Below are positions 1 through 7,881 of a DNA stretch of 36,977 nt, one piece after another (the first letter of the stretch is position 1; every line of letters starts with the position of its first letter). The notes under the pieces are model-generated. The model saw only the letters and a program-made list of their open reading frames with translations. It ran no database searches and was not told where the DNA came from. The stretch lies in the NCBI GenBank assembly GCA_007116035.1, contig SKJG01000172.1, positions 1 to 36,977 on the forward strand, given 5' to 3'. Origin of the DNA: Thioalkalivibrio sp. Lineage in GTDB: Bacteria; Pseudomonadota; Gammaproteobacteria; Ectothiorhodospirales; Ectothiorhodospiraceae. A program made the position numbers and the translations under genes.

Positions 1-153
1 CACCGCGCCCAGCAGGGCCACCATGTTCTGCAGCGAAGGCTCGATCACGATCGGCACGACCCAGATCGCGGCCGCCACCAGGATCAGCAGGCGCGCGAGC
101 GGTATCATCGCAAACACCAGGGAGCGCGCGGAGATCCTTTTCTGCTTTCGCAT
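1..153 (-). CDS. Membrane protein, 5'-partial frame (possible MscS-type channel), cut by window edge
   Basis: This frame runs from an ATG at 153 off the left edge of the window. About 51 residues are visible. They begin with a basic stretch (MRKQKR), followed by a strongly hydrophobic segment rich in Leu, Ile, Val and Ala, then a short polar turn and a second hydrophobic stretch. The pattern resembles the last helices before the pore of small-conductance mechanosensitive channels, but too little is visible to be sure. The ATG may not be the true start. A second open frame ending just upstream (up to 313) reads like this protein's N-terminus in another frame, joined at an A-rich tract (TTTT on the plus strand at 138-141). 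If so, this is the downstream half of a frameshifted gene and the last member of the operon that starts at 9233. Confidence 0.5.
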   Translation of the reverse strand, partial: MRKQKRISARSLVFAMIPLARLLILVAAAIWVVPIVIEPSLQNMVALLGAV

Positions 154-313
154 ATGCTTCCATCGGCTCTCGCGAGAGCCGGAACAGGTTCCTCAACGAG
201 CGCCATTTTTTTCTCGCCGCATTCAATTGGGTGTCTGACGGGAGTGTGAAATCCCCGATGGGCACGACCTCCCAAAGCGGGGCATTCGATCCTTCCTGCG
301 TCTCGGTGGTCAT
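142..313 (-). pseudogene. Upstream open frame, probable displaced N-terminus of the membrane protein at 1-153
   Basis: An ATG at 313, 19 bases after the stop of the preceding operon gene, opens a frame that stays open to the window edge. The first ~57 codons look protein-like: an acidic start, a short motif ending in GDFTLPSD, then a basic helix with AARKKW and SLRNLFRLSREP. After about position 140 this frame turns into low-complexity Gly/Arg/Asp-rich sequence, which is typical of a shadow. At that point the neighbouring frame becomes a convincing membrane protein. Removing one A from the A-tract (plus-strand TTTT, 138-141) would join the two smoothly. This could be a real mutation, a sequencing error or programmed slippage. 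No good ribosome-binding site is visible upstream of 313. Confidence 0.35.
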
Positions 314-332
314 GATCTGGGTGGGCCGCCGC

Positions 333-1016
333 TCACCTGTCTTCCCCGGTATGTGTTAACGGATGCGTCCCATCGGAGGAAGGACTCCCGGATTCGAGTT
401 GCTCCCGGATACGCCGTATGTCACGCCAATACTCCAGTTTTGCGATGAGCACTTCAGCGAAAAGGTAGGCACCGAAGAGGAAGAAGCCACCCGCCACCAG
501 GCCGGCCACCGGCCATAGGAGTGCGGTGATCGCGGCGAGCCCGTAGGTCGTGGGCTCGACAATCTCCGCTCGCAGGTCCAGCCAGGTCAGGGCGGTCTCC
601 GCGGCAAGATCTGCCGCAACCAGGGACGAGATCGAAAAAGCGAGGGAGCTGAGCACGAACAGGATGGCGATCAATTCACCCAGAAGGCGCATGCAGAGGG
701 CCGTGCAGGTCATGACAGGATAGTCCTGCGCGACGAGGTTTCGCAGCATGCCGGCGCGACGCCAGAGCAACCCGAACCAGGAGACGATCGCCACCGCGAA
801 GAGGATCTGCAGCAGGATGACGGCGGCGAGCGGCCAGGGAAGTGGCGGCGTCTGCCATTCGACGATCCAATAGATCGCCGATACCAGGAGGCCCCCAACG
901 AGGATCATGACCGCGAGGACCCGAAGCCCGGCGGCGGCGAGCCGATGGATCGGAATGGTCTGATCGCGCGCCACAATACTGGTTTGGTCCATCGCGCCCT
1001 TTTTCGTAGCCGTCAT
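333..1016 (-). CDS. Four-helix integral membrane protein of unknown function
   Basis: A 227-residue protein that I do not recognise. It has four predicted transmembrane segments, at about residues 30-52, 62-86, 108-135 and 155-190. The soluble N-terminus is short, and the polar C-terminal tail is rich in Arg and Glu, then Ser, Pro and His. No catalytic or binding motif is visible. Its ATG overlaps the stop of the LigD polymerase gene by four bases (ATGA), so its translation is probably coupled to that gene. It is the penultimate gene of the RND-LigD operon. A second possible start, M9, lies eight codons in. Its place between a DNA-repair module and a likely channel gene suggests an envelope role, but that is only inference from context. 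Confidence 0.75.
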   Translation of the reverse strand: MTATKKGAMDQTSIVARDQTIPIHRLAAAGLRVLAVMILVGGLLVSAIYWIVEWQTPPLPWPLAAVILLQILFAVAIVSWFGLLWRRAGMLRNLVAQDYPVMTCTALCMRLLGELIAILFVLSSLAFSISSLVAADLAAETALTWLDLRAEIVEPTTYGLAAITALLWPVAGLVAGGFFLFGAYLFAEVLIAKLEYWRDIRRIREQLESGSPSSDGTHPLTHTGEDR

Positions 1017-1924
1017 AATCGGTCCAGTCGTTCGGGATCGATGGCAATGCCCCGTTGACCGATCGCCTTGAAAGGATCCTCCCTCTGGGCGAGTCGCCGG
1101 AAGATGTTGCCAAGGGTCCAGCGGTCGGGACGCAGACGCGGATTCAGTTCATTCCATTCAAGCGGGGCCGCGACCGGGGCGCCATTCAGCGTGCGTAACG
1201 AGTAGGGGGCGATCGTCGTCTGACCGTAGGCATTACGAAGGTAATCCAGGAATACGCGACCCTTCCGCGCCTTCTTGCGCTGTTCGACCGTCAGCCGGTC
1301 CGGATATCTGGCCGCCAGTTCCTCGGCCAGTCGCCGCGCGAAGTCCCTCGACTCGTCAAAGGTTGCCGATCGATCCAGGGGAACCACCACGTGCAGCCCG
1401 CGGGAACCGGTGGTCATCAGGAGACTGGGCATCTCCATGGTATCAAAGGCCCGGCGCAGGACTCCCGCCGCCCAGCGGACCGGGCTGAAGTCGTCGTTCG
1501 ACGGATCGAGATCGAAGACCAAGCGATCGGGGTATTCGGGACGATCGACGCGCGATAGGCCCGTGTGCAGCGCGATGGCCGCCTGATCGGCGATGTACAA
1601 CAGGGTCGGGAGGTCCTGAACCGCCAGATATTCGACCGTCTTCCCTTCGGCTGGCAGGTTCACCCGGGCGATCCATTCGGGGAAATGATCGGGCACGTTC
1701 TTCTGGAAAAAGCAGTCATCGATTCCGTCGGGGCAGCGCTGCAGGCTCACAGGGCGCCCATCCAGGTGGGGCAGCAGGGTTTCGGCGATCCGTCGATAGT
1801 AGTCGACTACCTGACCCTTGGTCACCGCATCCATCCCTCGGTGTGATGGGAACAGGGTCTTGTCCGGACGCTTCACCGTGATGGTGTGCGGACCAGGCCG
1901 GATCCTGCGTTCATCCGCGCCCAT
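1013..1924 (-). CDS. ligD: LigD polymerase domain (primase-polymerase) as a stand-alone protein
   Basis: A 303-residue archaeo-eukaryotic-primase-type polymerase, the domain that extends and fills DNA ends with (ribo)nucleotides during bacterial end joining. The metal-binding Asp pair is in FDLDP (D138, D140) and the third acidic residue is in VFLDYLRN (D227). The nucleotide-binding SRGLHVVVPL lies at 174-183 with H178. The frame could extend upstream to 2017, but that would run back into the ligase gene. The ATG at 1924 sits two bases after the ligase stop (TAG-CG-ATG), with GGGAGG about ten bases upstream. In most bacteria this domain is fused to the ligase and phosphoesterase in one LigD chain; here it is a separate protein. 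It is the third member of the split set, followed by a four-base overlap with the next gene. Confidence 0.93.
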   Translation of the reverse strand: MGADERRIRPGPHTITVKRPDKTLFPSHRGMDAVTKGQVVDYYRRIAETLLPHLDGRPVSLQRCPDGIDDCFFQKNVPDHFPEWIARVNLPAEGKTVEYLAVQDLPTLLYIADQAAIALHTGLSRVDRPEYPDRLVFDLDPSNDDFSPVRWAAGVLRRAFDTMEMPSLLMTTGSRGLHVVVPLDRSATFDESRDFARRLAEELAARYPDRLTVEQRKKARKGRVFLDYLRNAYGQTTIAPYSLRTLNGAPVAAPLEWNELNPRLRPDRWTLGNIFRRLAQREDPFKAIGQRGIAIDPERLDRL

Positions 1925-1926
1925 CG

Positions 1927-2928
1927 CTACGGGGCCTCCCGCACCACGTCTTTCGGTTTCTTGTCCCGTCTGAGGCCGAGAAACCGTGGATGGCGTAATC
2001 GGCCGTCTCGGGTCCACTCGGTGAAGCCGATTTCGCCCACCAGCGTGGGTTCGATGAAGTGTATGCCCTTTTCGGGAACCTCGTCAGCGAACGGCGATGG
2101 CTCCTGCCGCAGTTCGTCCATGCGCTCGCGCAGGTCCCGCAGCAAGCGATCGTCGAAACCCGTGCCCACCTTGCCCGAATAACGCAAGCGTTCGCCTTCG
2201 TAATAGCCGACCAACAGGGCCCCGAATCCCTTGCGGCTGCCCTTGGGGTCGGTGAAGCCGCCAATGACCATCTCCTGCCCCCGGCTGCACTTGAACTTGA
2301 GCCATTTGCGCGATCGACCGTGTTGATAACCTGCGTTCGCGTCCTTGGCGATCAGACCCTCCCAGCCCTTGTCGCAGGCCTCGCGCAGGAGCGCCTTCCC
2401 GTCACGGTTGCGATGCGGCAGAAAACGCAGCGGGCCCCCGAATTGCAGGGCCTTGCGTAGCAATTGCTTGCGCTGGCGCAACGGGATTGCGGTCACGGCG
2501 AAGCCGTCGAGGTTGAGGATATCGAACACATAGACGAATACCGGGATGTCGCTTTCACGCGCCTGTTCGGGATCACCGACCTGCATGCGTTGCTGCAATC
2601 GCGAGAATGATGTCAACGAGCCCTCGAAGGCAACTACCTCGCCATCGACAGCGAATTGTTCCGTCGTTTGCTGGCTCAGAGCGTCCATCAGTTCCGGATA
2701 CGTCCCGCTGGCATTCTTGTCGTTGCGCGTCAACAGACGTAAGCGGTCGCCATCCTTGATCGCAAGGATCCGCTCCCCGTCCAGCTTCCGTTCGTAAAGC
2801 CAGTCGGAGTCTGAAAACGGCTCGTGTGTGAGCGTTGCCTTCATCAGGTCGCCACCGACGGGCATGTCCGCCGGCTGGACCCGCTTTTTGAGATCCCCGT
2901 CGAGTTTCTTCAGCCAGGCCGGTTCCAT
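1927..2928 (-). CDS. ligD: LigD-type ATP-dependent DNA ligase as a stand-alone protein
   Basis: A 333-residue ATP-dependent DNA ligase of the LigD/LigC type, which seals nicks and breaks through a lysine-AMP intermediate. The adenylation motif is ERKLDGER with K48 as the nucleophile. FAVDGEVVAF (residues 92-101) matches motif III, EGLIAK (190-195) motif IV, and RKWLKFK (207-212) motif V. The C-terminal OB fold (from about 218) ends with RHPRFLGLRRDK, typical of motif VI. Nucleotidyltransferase plus OB domain account for the whole length, so nothing is missing from the ligase itself. Its ATG shares one base with the stop of the phosphoesterase gene (TGATG), so the two are probably translationally coupled. 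It may act with the neighbouring polymerase and phosphoesterase as a trans-assembled LigD. Confidence 0.95.
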   Translation of the reverse strand: MEPAWLKKLDGDLKKRVQPADMPVGGDLMKATLTHEPFSDSDWLYERKLDGERILAIKDGDRLRLLTRNDKNASGTYPELMDALSQQTTEQFAVDGEVVAFEGSLTSFSRLQQRMQVGDPEQARESDIPVFVYVFDILNLDGFAVTAIPLRQRKQLLRKALQFGGPLRFLPHRNRDGKALLREACDKGWEGLIAKDANAGYQHGRSRKWLKFKCSRGQEMVIGGFTDPKGSRKGFGALLVGYYEGERLRYSGKVGTGFDDRLLRDLRERMDELRQEPSPFADEVPEKGIHFIEPTLVGEIGFTEWTRDGRLRHPRFLGLRRDKKPKDVVREAP

Positions 2929-3512
2929 CAGGTTTCGTCCGCCGCGACCTCGTCGATCGTGCGGTCGCTCTGTACGGACTTTGGTTCTGTGTTCACCGGG
3001 TTTCGGCGTCGGTCGGCCTGATCGTCGTCCATCTTGATCAGCAGCCAGTTGCCGTCGCTGCCTCCGGTGCGATGCAGGGCGTATCCGCCCCGGATCTTTT
3101 CGCCGTCAAGCCATGCCAGCAGGTGGCCCTGTTCGAGGGCCTCCTCGGCGGATCGGGTCTCTCCGTCCTTTTCGGTGATGTTGGTCCAGGTGCCGCGATC
3201 CCAGATCAAGACGGTGCCGGCGCCATACTCGCCCTCGGGAATCCTGCCCTCGAAGTCCGCATAGTCCAAGGGATGGTCTTCCGTAGGGATCGCCATACGC
3301 CTGTCGCCGGGATCCGTTGACGGCCCCTTGGGCACGCTCCAGGATTTGAGGACTCCGTCGATCTCGAGCCTTAGATCGAAGTGGTGGGACGAGGCGTCGT
3401 GCTCCTGGATGACGAAGATGGGTTTTGTACCCGGCTCAGCGTCCGGTTCCTGGCCACGCGGCTCGTCGGTCTTGCGAAAGTCGCGTTTATCACGGTACTT
3501 GTTCAGGCTCAT
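2928..3512 (-). CDS. ligD: LigD 3'-phosphoesterase domain as a stand-alone protein
   Basis: A 194-residue protein matching the N-terminal phosphoesterase domain of LigD, which trims 3'-terminal ribonucleosides and removes 3'-phosphates to leave a clean 3'-OH. The residues known as essential in the Pseudomonas enzyme are all present: H38 (EHDA), H44, D46 and R48 (HFDLRLE), and H80 (EDHPLDY). The conserved SWSVPKGPS (57-65) and GEYGAGTVLIWDRG (94-107) blocks are also intact. The C-terminal ~35 residues are polar and probably disordered; in fused LigD proteins this is where the linker to the ligase begins. The open frame reaches far upstream, but that part is a shadow of the pump gene. The ATG at 3512 overlaps the RND stop by four bases (ATGA) and is the natural start. 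Confidence 0.93.
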   Translation of the reverse strand: MSLNKYRDKRDFRKTDEPRGQEPDAEPGTKPIFVIQEHDASSHHFDLRLEIDGVLKSWSVPKGPSTDPGDRRMAIPTEDHPLDYADFEGRIPEGEYGAGTVLIWDRGTWTNITEKDGETRSAEEALEQGHLLAWLDGEKIRGGYALHRTGGSDGNWLLIKMDDDQADRRRNPVNTEPKSVQSDRTIDEVAADET

Positions 3513-6500
3513 TGGCTGGTTTCCTCCTCGCGTTCCGGGGCCCTTGCGGTACTCGACCCGGTTCCGAATACGTGGAAGTACAGGCTCGGGATCAGGATCA
3601 GCGTGAGCACGGTGGCGACAACGACACCGCTGACCAGCGTCAGCCCGAGCGGCTTCAGGGCCGGTTCGAAGATCAAGGCACCGCTGCCGAATGCGACCGT
3701 CCCTGCAGTGAGCAGGATGGGACGCGTACGCAGCGCGCCGGCACTGATCAGGGCATCCTGGATGTCCATGCCCCTCTCGATGCGCCGCTGGGTGAAGTCC
3801 ACGAGCAGCACGGCGTTGCGCACCACGATCCCCGCCAGCGCGATGACGCCCAGCACGCCGAGCCCGGCAATGTCCAACCCCATCACCCAGTGGGCCGGGA
3901 TGACGCCGATGAAGACCAGCGGGATCGGCATCATGATCAATAGTGGAATGACATACGAGCCGAACCAGGCGGCGAGTAGCGTGTAGATCACCAACAGCAC
4001 GCCAATGCCGGCCAGGGCAAGGTCGCGGTAGACCTGCTGGGTCATCTGCCACTCGCCGCCCCAGAACAGCGTGGTCTCCAGTTCGCTTTCGGGCGGGCTG
4101 AACCAGCGGACGTCGGGTGGTTCGATCTCCTGGTCGCGCAAGGTTCCGCCGATGTCGCGCTGGACCGACACGGGTTGGCTTCGGTCGCGATTGATCTGGG
4201 CTGCGACATACACGACCGGAAGCTGATTCTTGCGGTGACGGTGGGCCGTGGTCTCGCCTTCCGTGAAATCCAGCACATCGCGCAGAGGCACCGGCTGGCC
4301 GGCCTCGTTGTGGATGTAGAGGCCAGCAAGATCCTCGACCCATTGTCGTTCGGTCTCGGGCAGCCGCACGACGATCGGGATCGGCTGACGTTCGTGGGGC
4401 AGGTCCAGGTCGGTTGCCGTACGGCCAGTGAGTGCCATCTGCACCGCAGCGGCTGCCCGTGCAGGGAGCACGCCCTGCGCCGTTGCGCGTGTCTGGTCAA
4501 CGGTCAGGCGGAGCTCGGGGGCTGGAGGCTTGGGGAACCGCTCGATCCCCACGGCGGCTTCGTGCTCCTCAAGGAGACGTGCGAGCATATCGGCCAGGGC
4601 CTGTTGTCGGTCGCGGTCCGCTCCATGGATTTCCGCCTGTACGTCGTTGTCGTTGGACGGCCCGGAGGGTATGTGGCGGGTCCAGGCGCGGCCGTCGAAG
4701 GGCGCCAGGAGTGCGGGCAGGCGGTCCATCAGTTCACGGCCGAGTTCGTAACTGAGCCGGACGCGCTGTTCCTTGTGCGGCAACTGCACATAGATGCTCG
4801 CTCGGTGCGAGGATGCGCTGGGCAGATCGGGCGGTCCAGGCCTCGCCATCAAGAGCGGGCCGTCGGTGCCGGCAAAGACTGTGTAGGCCTCGATTTCCGG
4901 GTACTCGCGCAACGCCCGGCCCACTGCTGCGCTTGCCTGCAGGGTGGTCTCCAGCGGGCTGCCGGGCGGCAACTCCATCTCGATCACGAAGACCTCGCGA
5001 TCGAGAAACGGAACCAGCGTCAACTGCACCGCACGGAACGCGACCATGGCAATGCTGGCGACCAGCAGGATCGCGAGTACGGCGTAGAAGATCCAGCGCA
5101 GCCAGGCGTGGTTGAAGAAGGGTTGCAGCAATAGCCGGTAGGCGTCCGCCAGTCGACCCGATGGCATCCGCTCCTCGCCCTGGCGGGCTGCCTGGTCATT
5201 TTCGGTGCCTTCGTCCTGTCCTTCGTCCCGGCGATCCCCGGCGCCATCGCCCGTGGGCGACCGCAGCAGGCGGAAAGCGACGAAGGGCGTGACGGTCAGG
5301 GCGATGACCAGCGAAAACAGGATGGCCAGCGACGCGCCGATGGGGATGGCGCGTGTGTACTGGCCCATTTCGCCCGAGATGAAGGCGGTGGGCAAGAGGG
5401 TGGCGACGATCAGAAAGACGGCCAGTATCGTGGGGTTGCCCACCTCGTCGACTGCGCGGATCACCAGTTCTCGGCTGCGTTCGCCGGCCTCGCGGAAATG
5501 GCGCCCGATGTTTTCCATGATGATCACGGTATCGTCTGCAACCAGGCCGATTGCCAGGATCATGGCGGCGATGGATACCGGATTGAGACTGAAGCCGATC
5601 CAGAGGTAGGCGAAGGGCACGATCGACAGGATGGCAGGGAGCAGCAGCGAGACCCCGACGGCTTCGCGCCAGCCAAGTCCGACCAGGATGATGATCACCA
5701 CCACCACCGTGGCAATGAAGAAATTCTCCAGCACGCTCATGACCGTCTCGGTGGCGGCCCGACCGGCATCGTAGGCAATGCTCACCTGGACGTGCGCGGG
5801 AATCATCTGCGGTTTCAGCGTCTCCAGGCGCTCCAGGGTGCGCGCCGTCACCGCGCTGATGTTCCGGTAGGGGATACTGGTGACCGCCAGGCTGACTGCC
5901 GCGACCTCGGTTGCCCCACCGCGTTGCCAATGCAGGCTGTAGGAGTCGTCGGGGGAGGGTCCGTCGATCACGTCGGCGACATCGGCAAGTTGAATGACAC
6001 CCGCCGGTCCGGCTCCCACCTGGATTCGCTCGACGTCCGCGACGGAGGCCGGCCAGGCGCCCACGCGGACCTGCCGGGTGATGTCACCACGCAGCGGTTC
6101 GGTCGGGAGACGCAGGCTTGCCGCTTCGATGGCCTCGTACATCTGTAGCAAACCGACATCGTACGCCGCCAGATCGCGCGGGCGGGGCAGTACCTGCAGT
6201 TCCCGCGGCTGGCCCCCATGCACGATAACGGCGCGCACGCCGTTGACCGCTTCGAGGCGCGCCGCCAGTTCCGAGGCCAGGCGCCGCAGTTCGTAGCCGC
6301 CCCAATCCGCGCTCGAGAGCGTCAGCATCAACCCCGTGAACAATTCGTCGCCCACGGTGCGGATCGATTCGGGCCCGACTCCCGGCGGCAGCCGGCTCCG
6401 ATGGCTTTCCATCAGTTCCTTCAATTCGCCGTAGGCCTGGGCGTCGCTGATCCCGGTCGAGAACTCGACCTCGATCAAGGCTGCATCGGCCGCAGCAACC

Positions 6501-6763
6501 GTCTTCACCTCGACGACGCGTTCGAGCTGACTGGCCCAACTGCCCACCGGCCGCGCCACCAGCTCATCGACGCGTTCGACACCGGCACCGGGGAACGGAA
6601 TCGTGATCAGCGCCGTAGGTATTTCGATGTCCGGCCGGTCCTCGCGCGGGGTCATGGTCAACCCATACGCCCCCATCACCAGGGCAGCCAGCACGATGAG
6701 CGGGACCAGCGGTGAGTCGATCAGTCGCTTTGCCAGATGACCGGCGAGGCCTGGCCTGTCCAT
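3509..6763 (-). CDS. RND family efflux pump, inner-membrane subunit
   Basis: A 1084-residue proton-driven RND exporter, the inner-membrane engine of a tripartite efflux system. It has the usual duplicated layout: an N-terminal helix, a periplasmic porter loop, a helix bundle with the acidic pair D410-D411 (GLVADDTVIIMEN), a second porter loop from about 570, and a C-terminal bundle. A charged Gly/Asp/Glu-rich linker lies at about 500-540. In the second bundle, where AcrB has the proton-relay Lys (K940), this protein has Arg: GIVVRNAVLLVDF, R982. The substrate cannot be read from sequence; the motifs fit the hydrophobe/amphiphile branch better than the heavy-metal branch. Its start shares one base with the adaptor stop, and its stop overlaps the LigD phosphoesterase start. 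Confidence 0.93.
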   Translation of the reverse strand: MDRPGLAGHLAKRLIDSPLVPLIVLAALVMGAYGLTMTPREDRPDIEIPTALITIPFPGAGVERVDELVARPVGSWASQLERVVEVKTVAAADAALIEVEFSTGISDAQAYGELKELMESHRSRLPPGVGPESIRTVGDELFTGLMLTLSSADWGGYELRRLASELAARLEAVNGVRAVIVHGGQPRELQVLPRPRDLAAYDVGLLQMYEAIEAASLRLPTEPLRGDITRQVRVGAWPASVADVERIQVGAGPAGVIQLADVADVIDGPSPDDSYSLHWQRGGATEVAAVSLAVTSIPYRNISAVTARTLERLETLKPQMIPAHVQVSIAYDAGRAATETVMSVLENFFIATVVVVIIILVGLGWREAVGVSLLLPAILSIVPFAYLWIGFSLNPVSIAAMILAIGLVADDTVIIMENIGRHFREAGERSRELVIRAVDEVGNPTILAVFLIVATLLPTAFISGEMGQYTRAIPIGASLAILFSLVIALTVTPFVAFRLLRSPTGDGAGDRRDEGQDEGTENDQAARQGEERMPSGRLADAYRLLLQPFFNHAWLRWIFYAVLAILLVASIAMVAFRAVQLTLVPFLDREVFVIEMELPPGSPLETTLQASAAVGRALREYPEIEAYTVFAGTDGPLLMARPGPPDLPSASSHRASIYVQLPHKEQRVRLSYELGRELMDRLPALLAPFDGRAWTRHIPSGPSNDNDVQAEIHGADRDRQQALADMLARLLEEHEAAVGIERFPKPPAPELRLTVDQTRATAQGVLPARAAAAVQMALTGRTATDLDLPHERQPIPIVVRLPETERQWVEDLAGLYIHNEAGQPVPLRDVLDFTEGETTAHRHRKNQLPVVYVAAQINRDRSQPVSVQRDIGGTLRDQEIEPPDVRWFSPPESELETTLFWGGEWQMTQQVYRDLALAGIGVLLVIYTLLAAWFGSYVIPLLIMMPIPLVFIGVIPAHWVMGLDIAGLGVLGVIALAGIVVRNAVLLVDFTQRRIERGMDIQDALISAGALRTRPILLTAGTVAFGSGALIFEPALKPLGLTLVSGVVVATVLTLILIPSLYFHVFGTGSSTARAPEREEETSQ

Positions 6764-7881
6764 CAGTCTTGCACCGTGGCATCCACGGTGACAGGCTGAT
6801 TGTCGGTCAGTTGATCCAGTGGATCCCCGACGACCACCCTTTCACCGCCGGAAAGGCCGCGTTCGACTTCCACCCAGTTGTGTGCGTCGGCGGGTCCGGC
6901 AGCCAGGACCAGCCAGCGCAGGCGCGCCCGCAGCTGACCATCGGCGTCGGGTTCGACCACGAAGACCCCCTCCATCTGACCGCGGCGGACCAGCGCGGCC
7001 TCGGGTATCGCGACACGGGGTCGCGACGGCTGCGTGGTGGGTACGGCGACCTCGGCCACCATGCCAGGCTTCAGTGCAGAGGGAGGATCCTCGATCGTCA
7101 GGCGCAGGCGCAGACCGACGCCGGCGCCCTCGAGGGCCGGGAGCACCGCCTGGACGCGCCCGTCGATGGTCTCTTCAATGCCGACGAATGCCATCGGCAG
7201 CGACTGCCCGATCTGGATCTGCATCGCGCTGGCTGCATCGATGCCGGCGTCCACCTCAAGGCGGCTGCGGTCTTCGAAGATCACAAGGGGAGGGCCCGGG
7301 GCGACGAACGAACCCGTCTCGGCCAGGATTTCGCTGATGACGCCAGTGAAGGGTGCGCGCAGCGTGGCGTAGTCCAGATTGATCTCAGCAGCGGCCAGCT
7401 CGGCTTCGGCCTGTTCGAGCAGGCCGCGTGCCTGTTCAGCCTTCACCGCGGCCTCTTCCATGCGGATGCGGGCCACGAGTTCCTGTTCGTACAGCCGTCG
7501 GAAGCGGCCTTCATTCTGCACGGCCTGTTCCCAGGCGGCCCGAGCCGCCTGGCGTTGCAGGCGTGCCGCGGTGCGTGCCGCCTCCAGATCACGGGCATCG
7601 ACGCGCAGAATGGGCTGATCGGCCTCGACGTGGTCACCGGCTTCGACCAGAACCGATTCCACTCTCCCCGCCTGCCGCGTGCCCATCTGCGCGCGTCGAT
7701 CGGGCTGTACCACGCCGGCGATACGCGCAACCGGCTGGTGCTCCCTGACCTCGGCCGACGCCACCTTTATGGCCAGGGTTGGGAGCGGTTCGGGGGCTTC
7801 GGGTGCCTCGGTGCATGCAAGAGACAGCAGGGCTATGAGCATCGACCCGATCGAAAGCCATCCTGTCCGTCGGCGAGTCAT
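6763..7881 (-). CDS. RND efflux periplasmic adaptor (membrane fusion protein), probable lipoprotein
   Basis: A 372-residue membrane fusion protein linking the RND pump to the outer-membrane factor. A basic N-terminus and hydrophobic helix end at a likely lipobox with Cys23 (SLAC), so it is probably lipid-anchored in the inner membrane. The residue at -3 is Ser rather than the usual Leu, which makes the lipobox slightly weak. A first lipoyl half-motif (GRVESVLVEAGDHVEADQPI, about 73-92) is followed by an Ala/Glu/Arg-rich alpha-hairpin (about 95-170). The second half-motif (LRAPFTGVISEI, about 174-185), a beta-barrel domain and a membrane-proximal domain follow. The ATG overlaps the upstream TolC-type gene by four bases, and its stop shares one base with the pump start. 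Confidence 0.92.
   Translation of the reverse strand: MTRRRTGWLSIGSMLIALLSLACTEAPEAPEPLPTLAIKVASAEVREHQPVARIAGVVQPDRRAQMGTRQAGRVESVLVEAGDHVEADQPILRVDARDLEAARTAARLQRQAARAAWEQAVQNEGRFRRLYEQELVARIRMEEAAVKAEQARGLLEQAEAELAAAEINLDYATLRAPFTGVISEILAETGSFVAPGPPLVIFEDRSRLEVDAGIDAASAMQIQIGQSLPMAFVGIEETIDGRVQAVLPALEGAGVGLRLRLTIEDPPSALKPGMVAEVAVPTTQPSRPRVAIPEAALVRRGQMEGVFVVEPDADGQLRARLRWLVLAAGPADAHNWVEVERGLSGGERVVVGDPLDQLTDNQPVTVDATVQD

Noticed and set aside
165-182. Perfect 18-base palindrome CGGCTCTCGCGAGAGCCG upstream of the left-edge gene
   Set aside because: It falls inside the likely coding N-terminus of the frameshifted membrane protein and has no T-run, so an operator or terminator call is not supported.
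2928-4343. 471-residue open frame joining the phosphoesterase to an upstream extension
   Set aside because: The first ~277 residues are Arg/Gly/Pro-rich shadow of the RND gene; the real start is the ATG at 3512.
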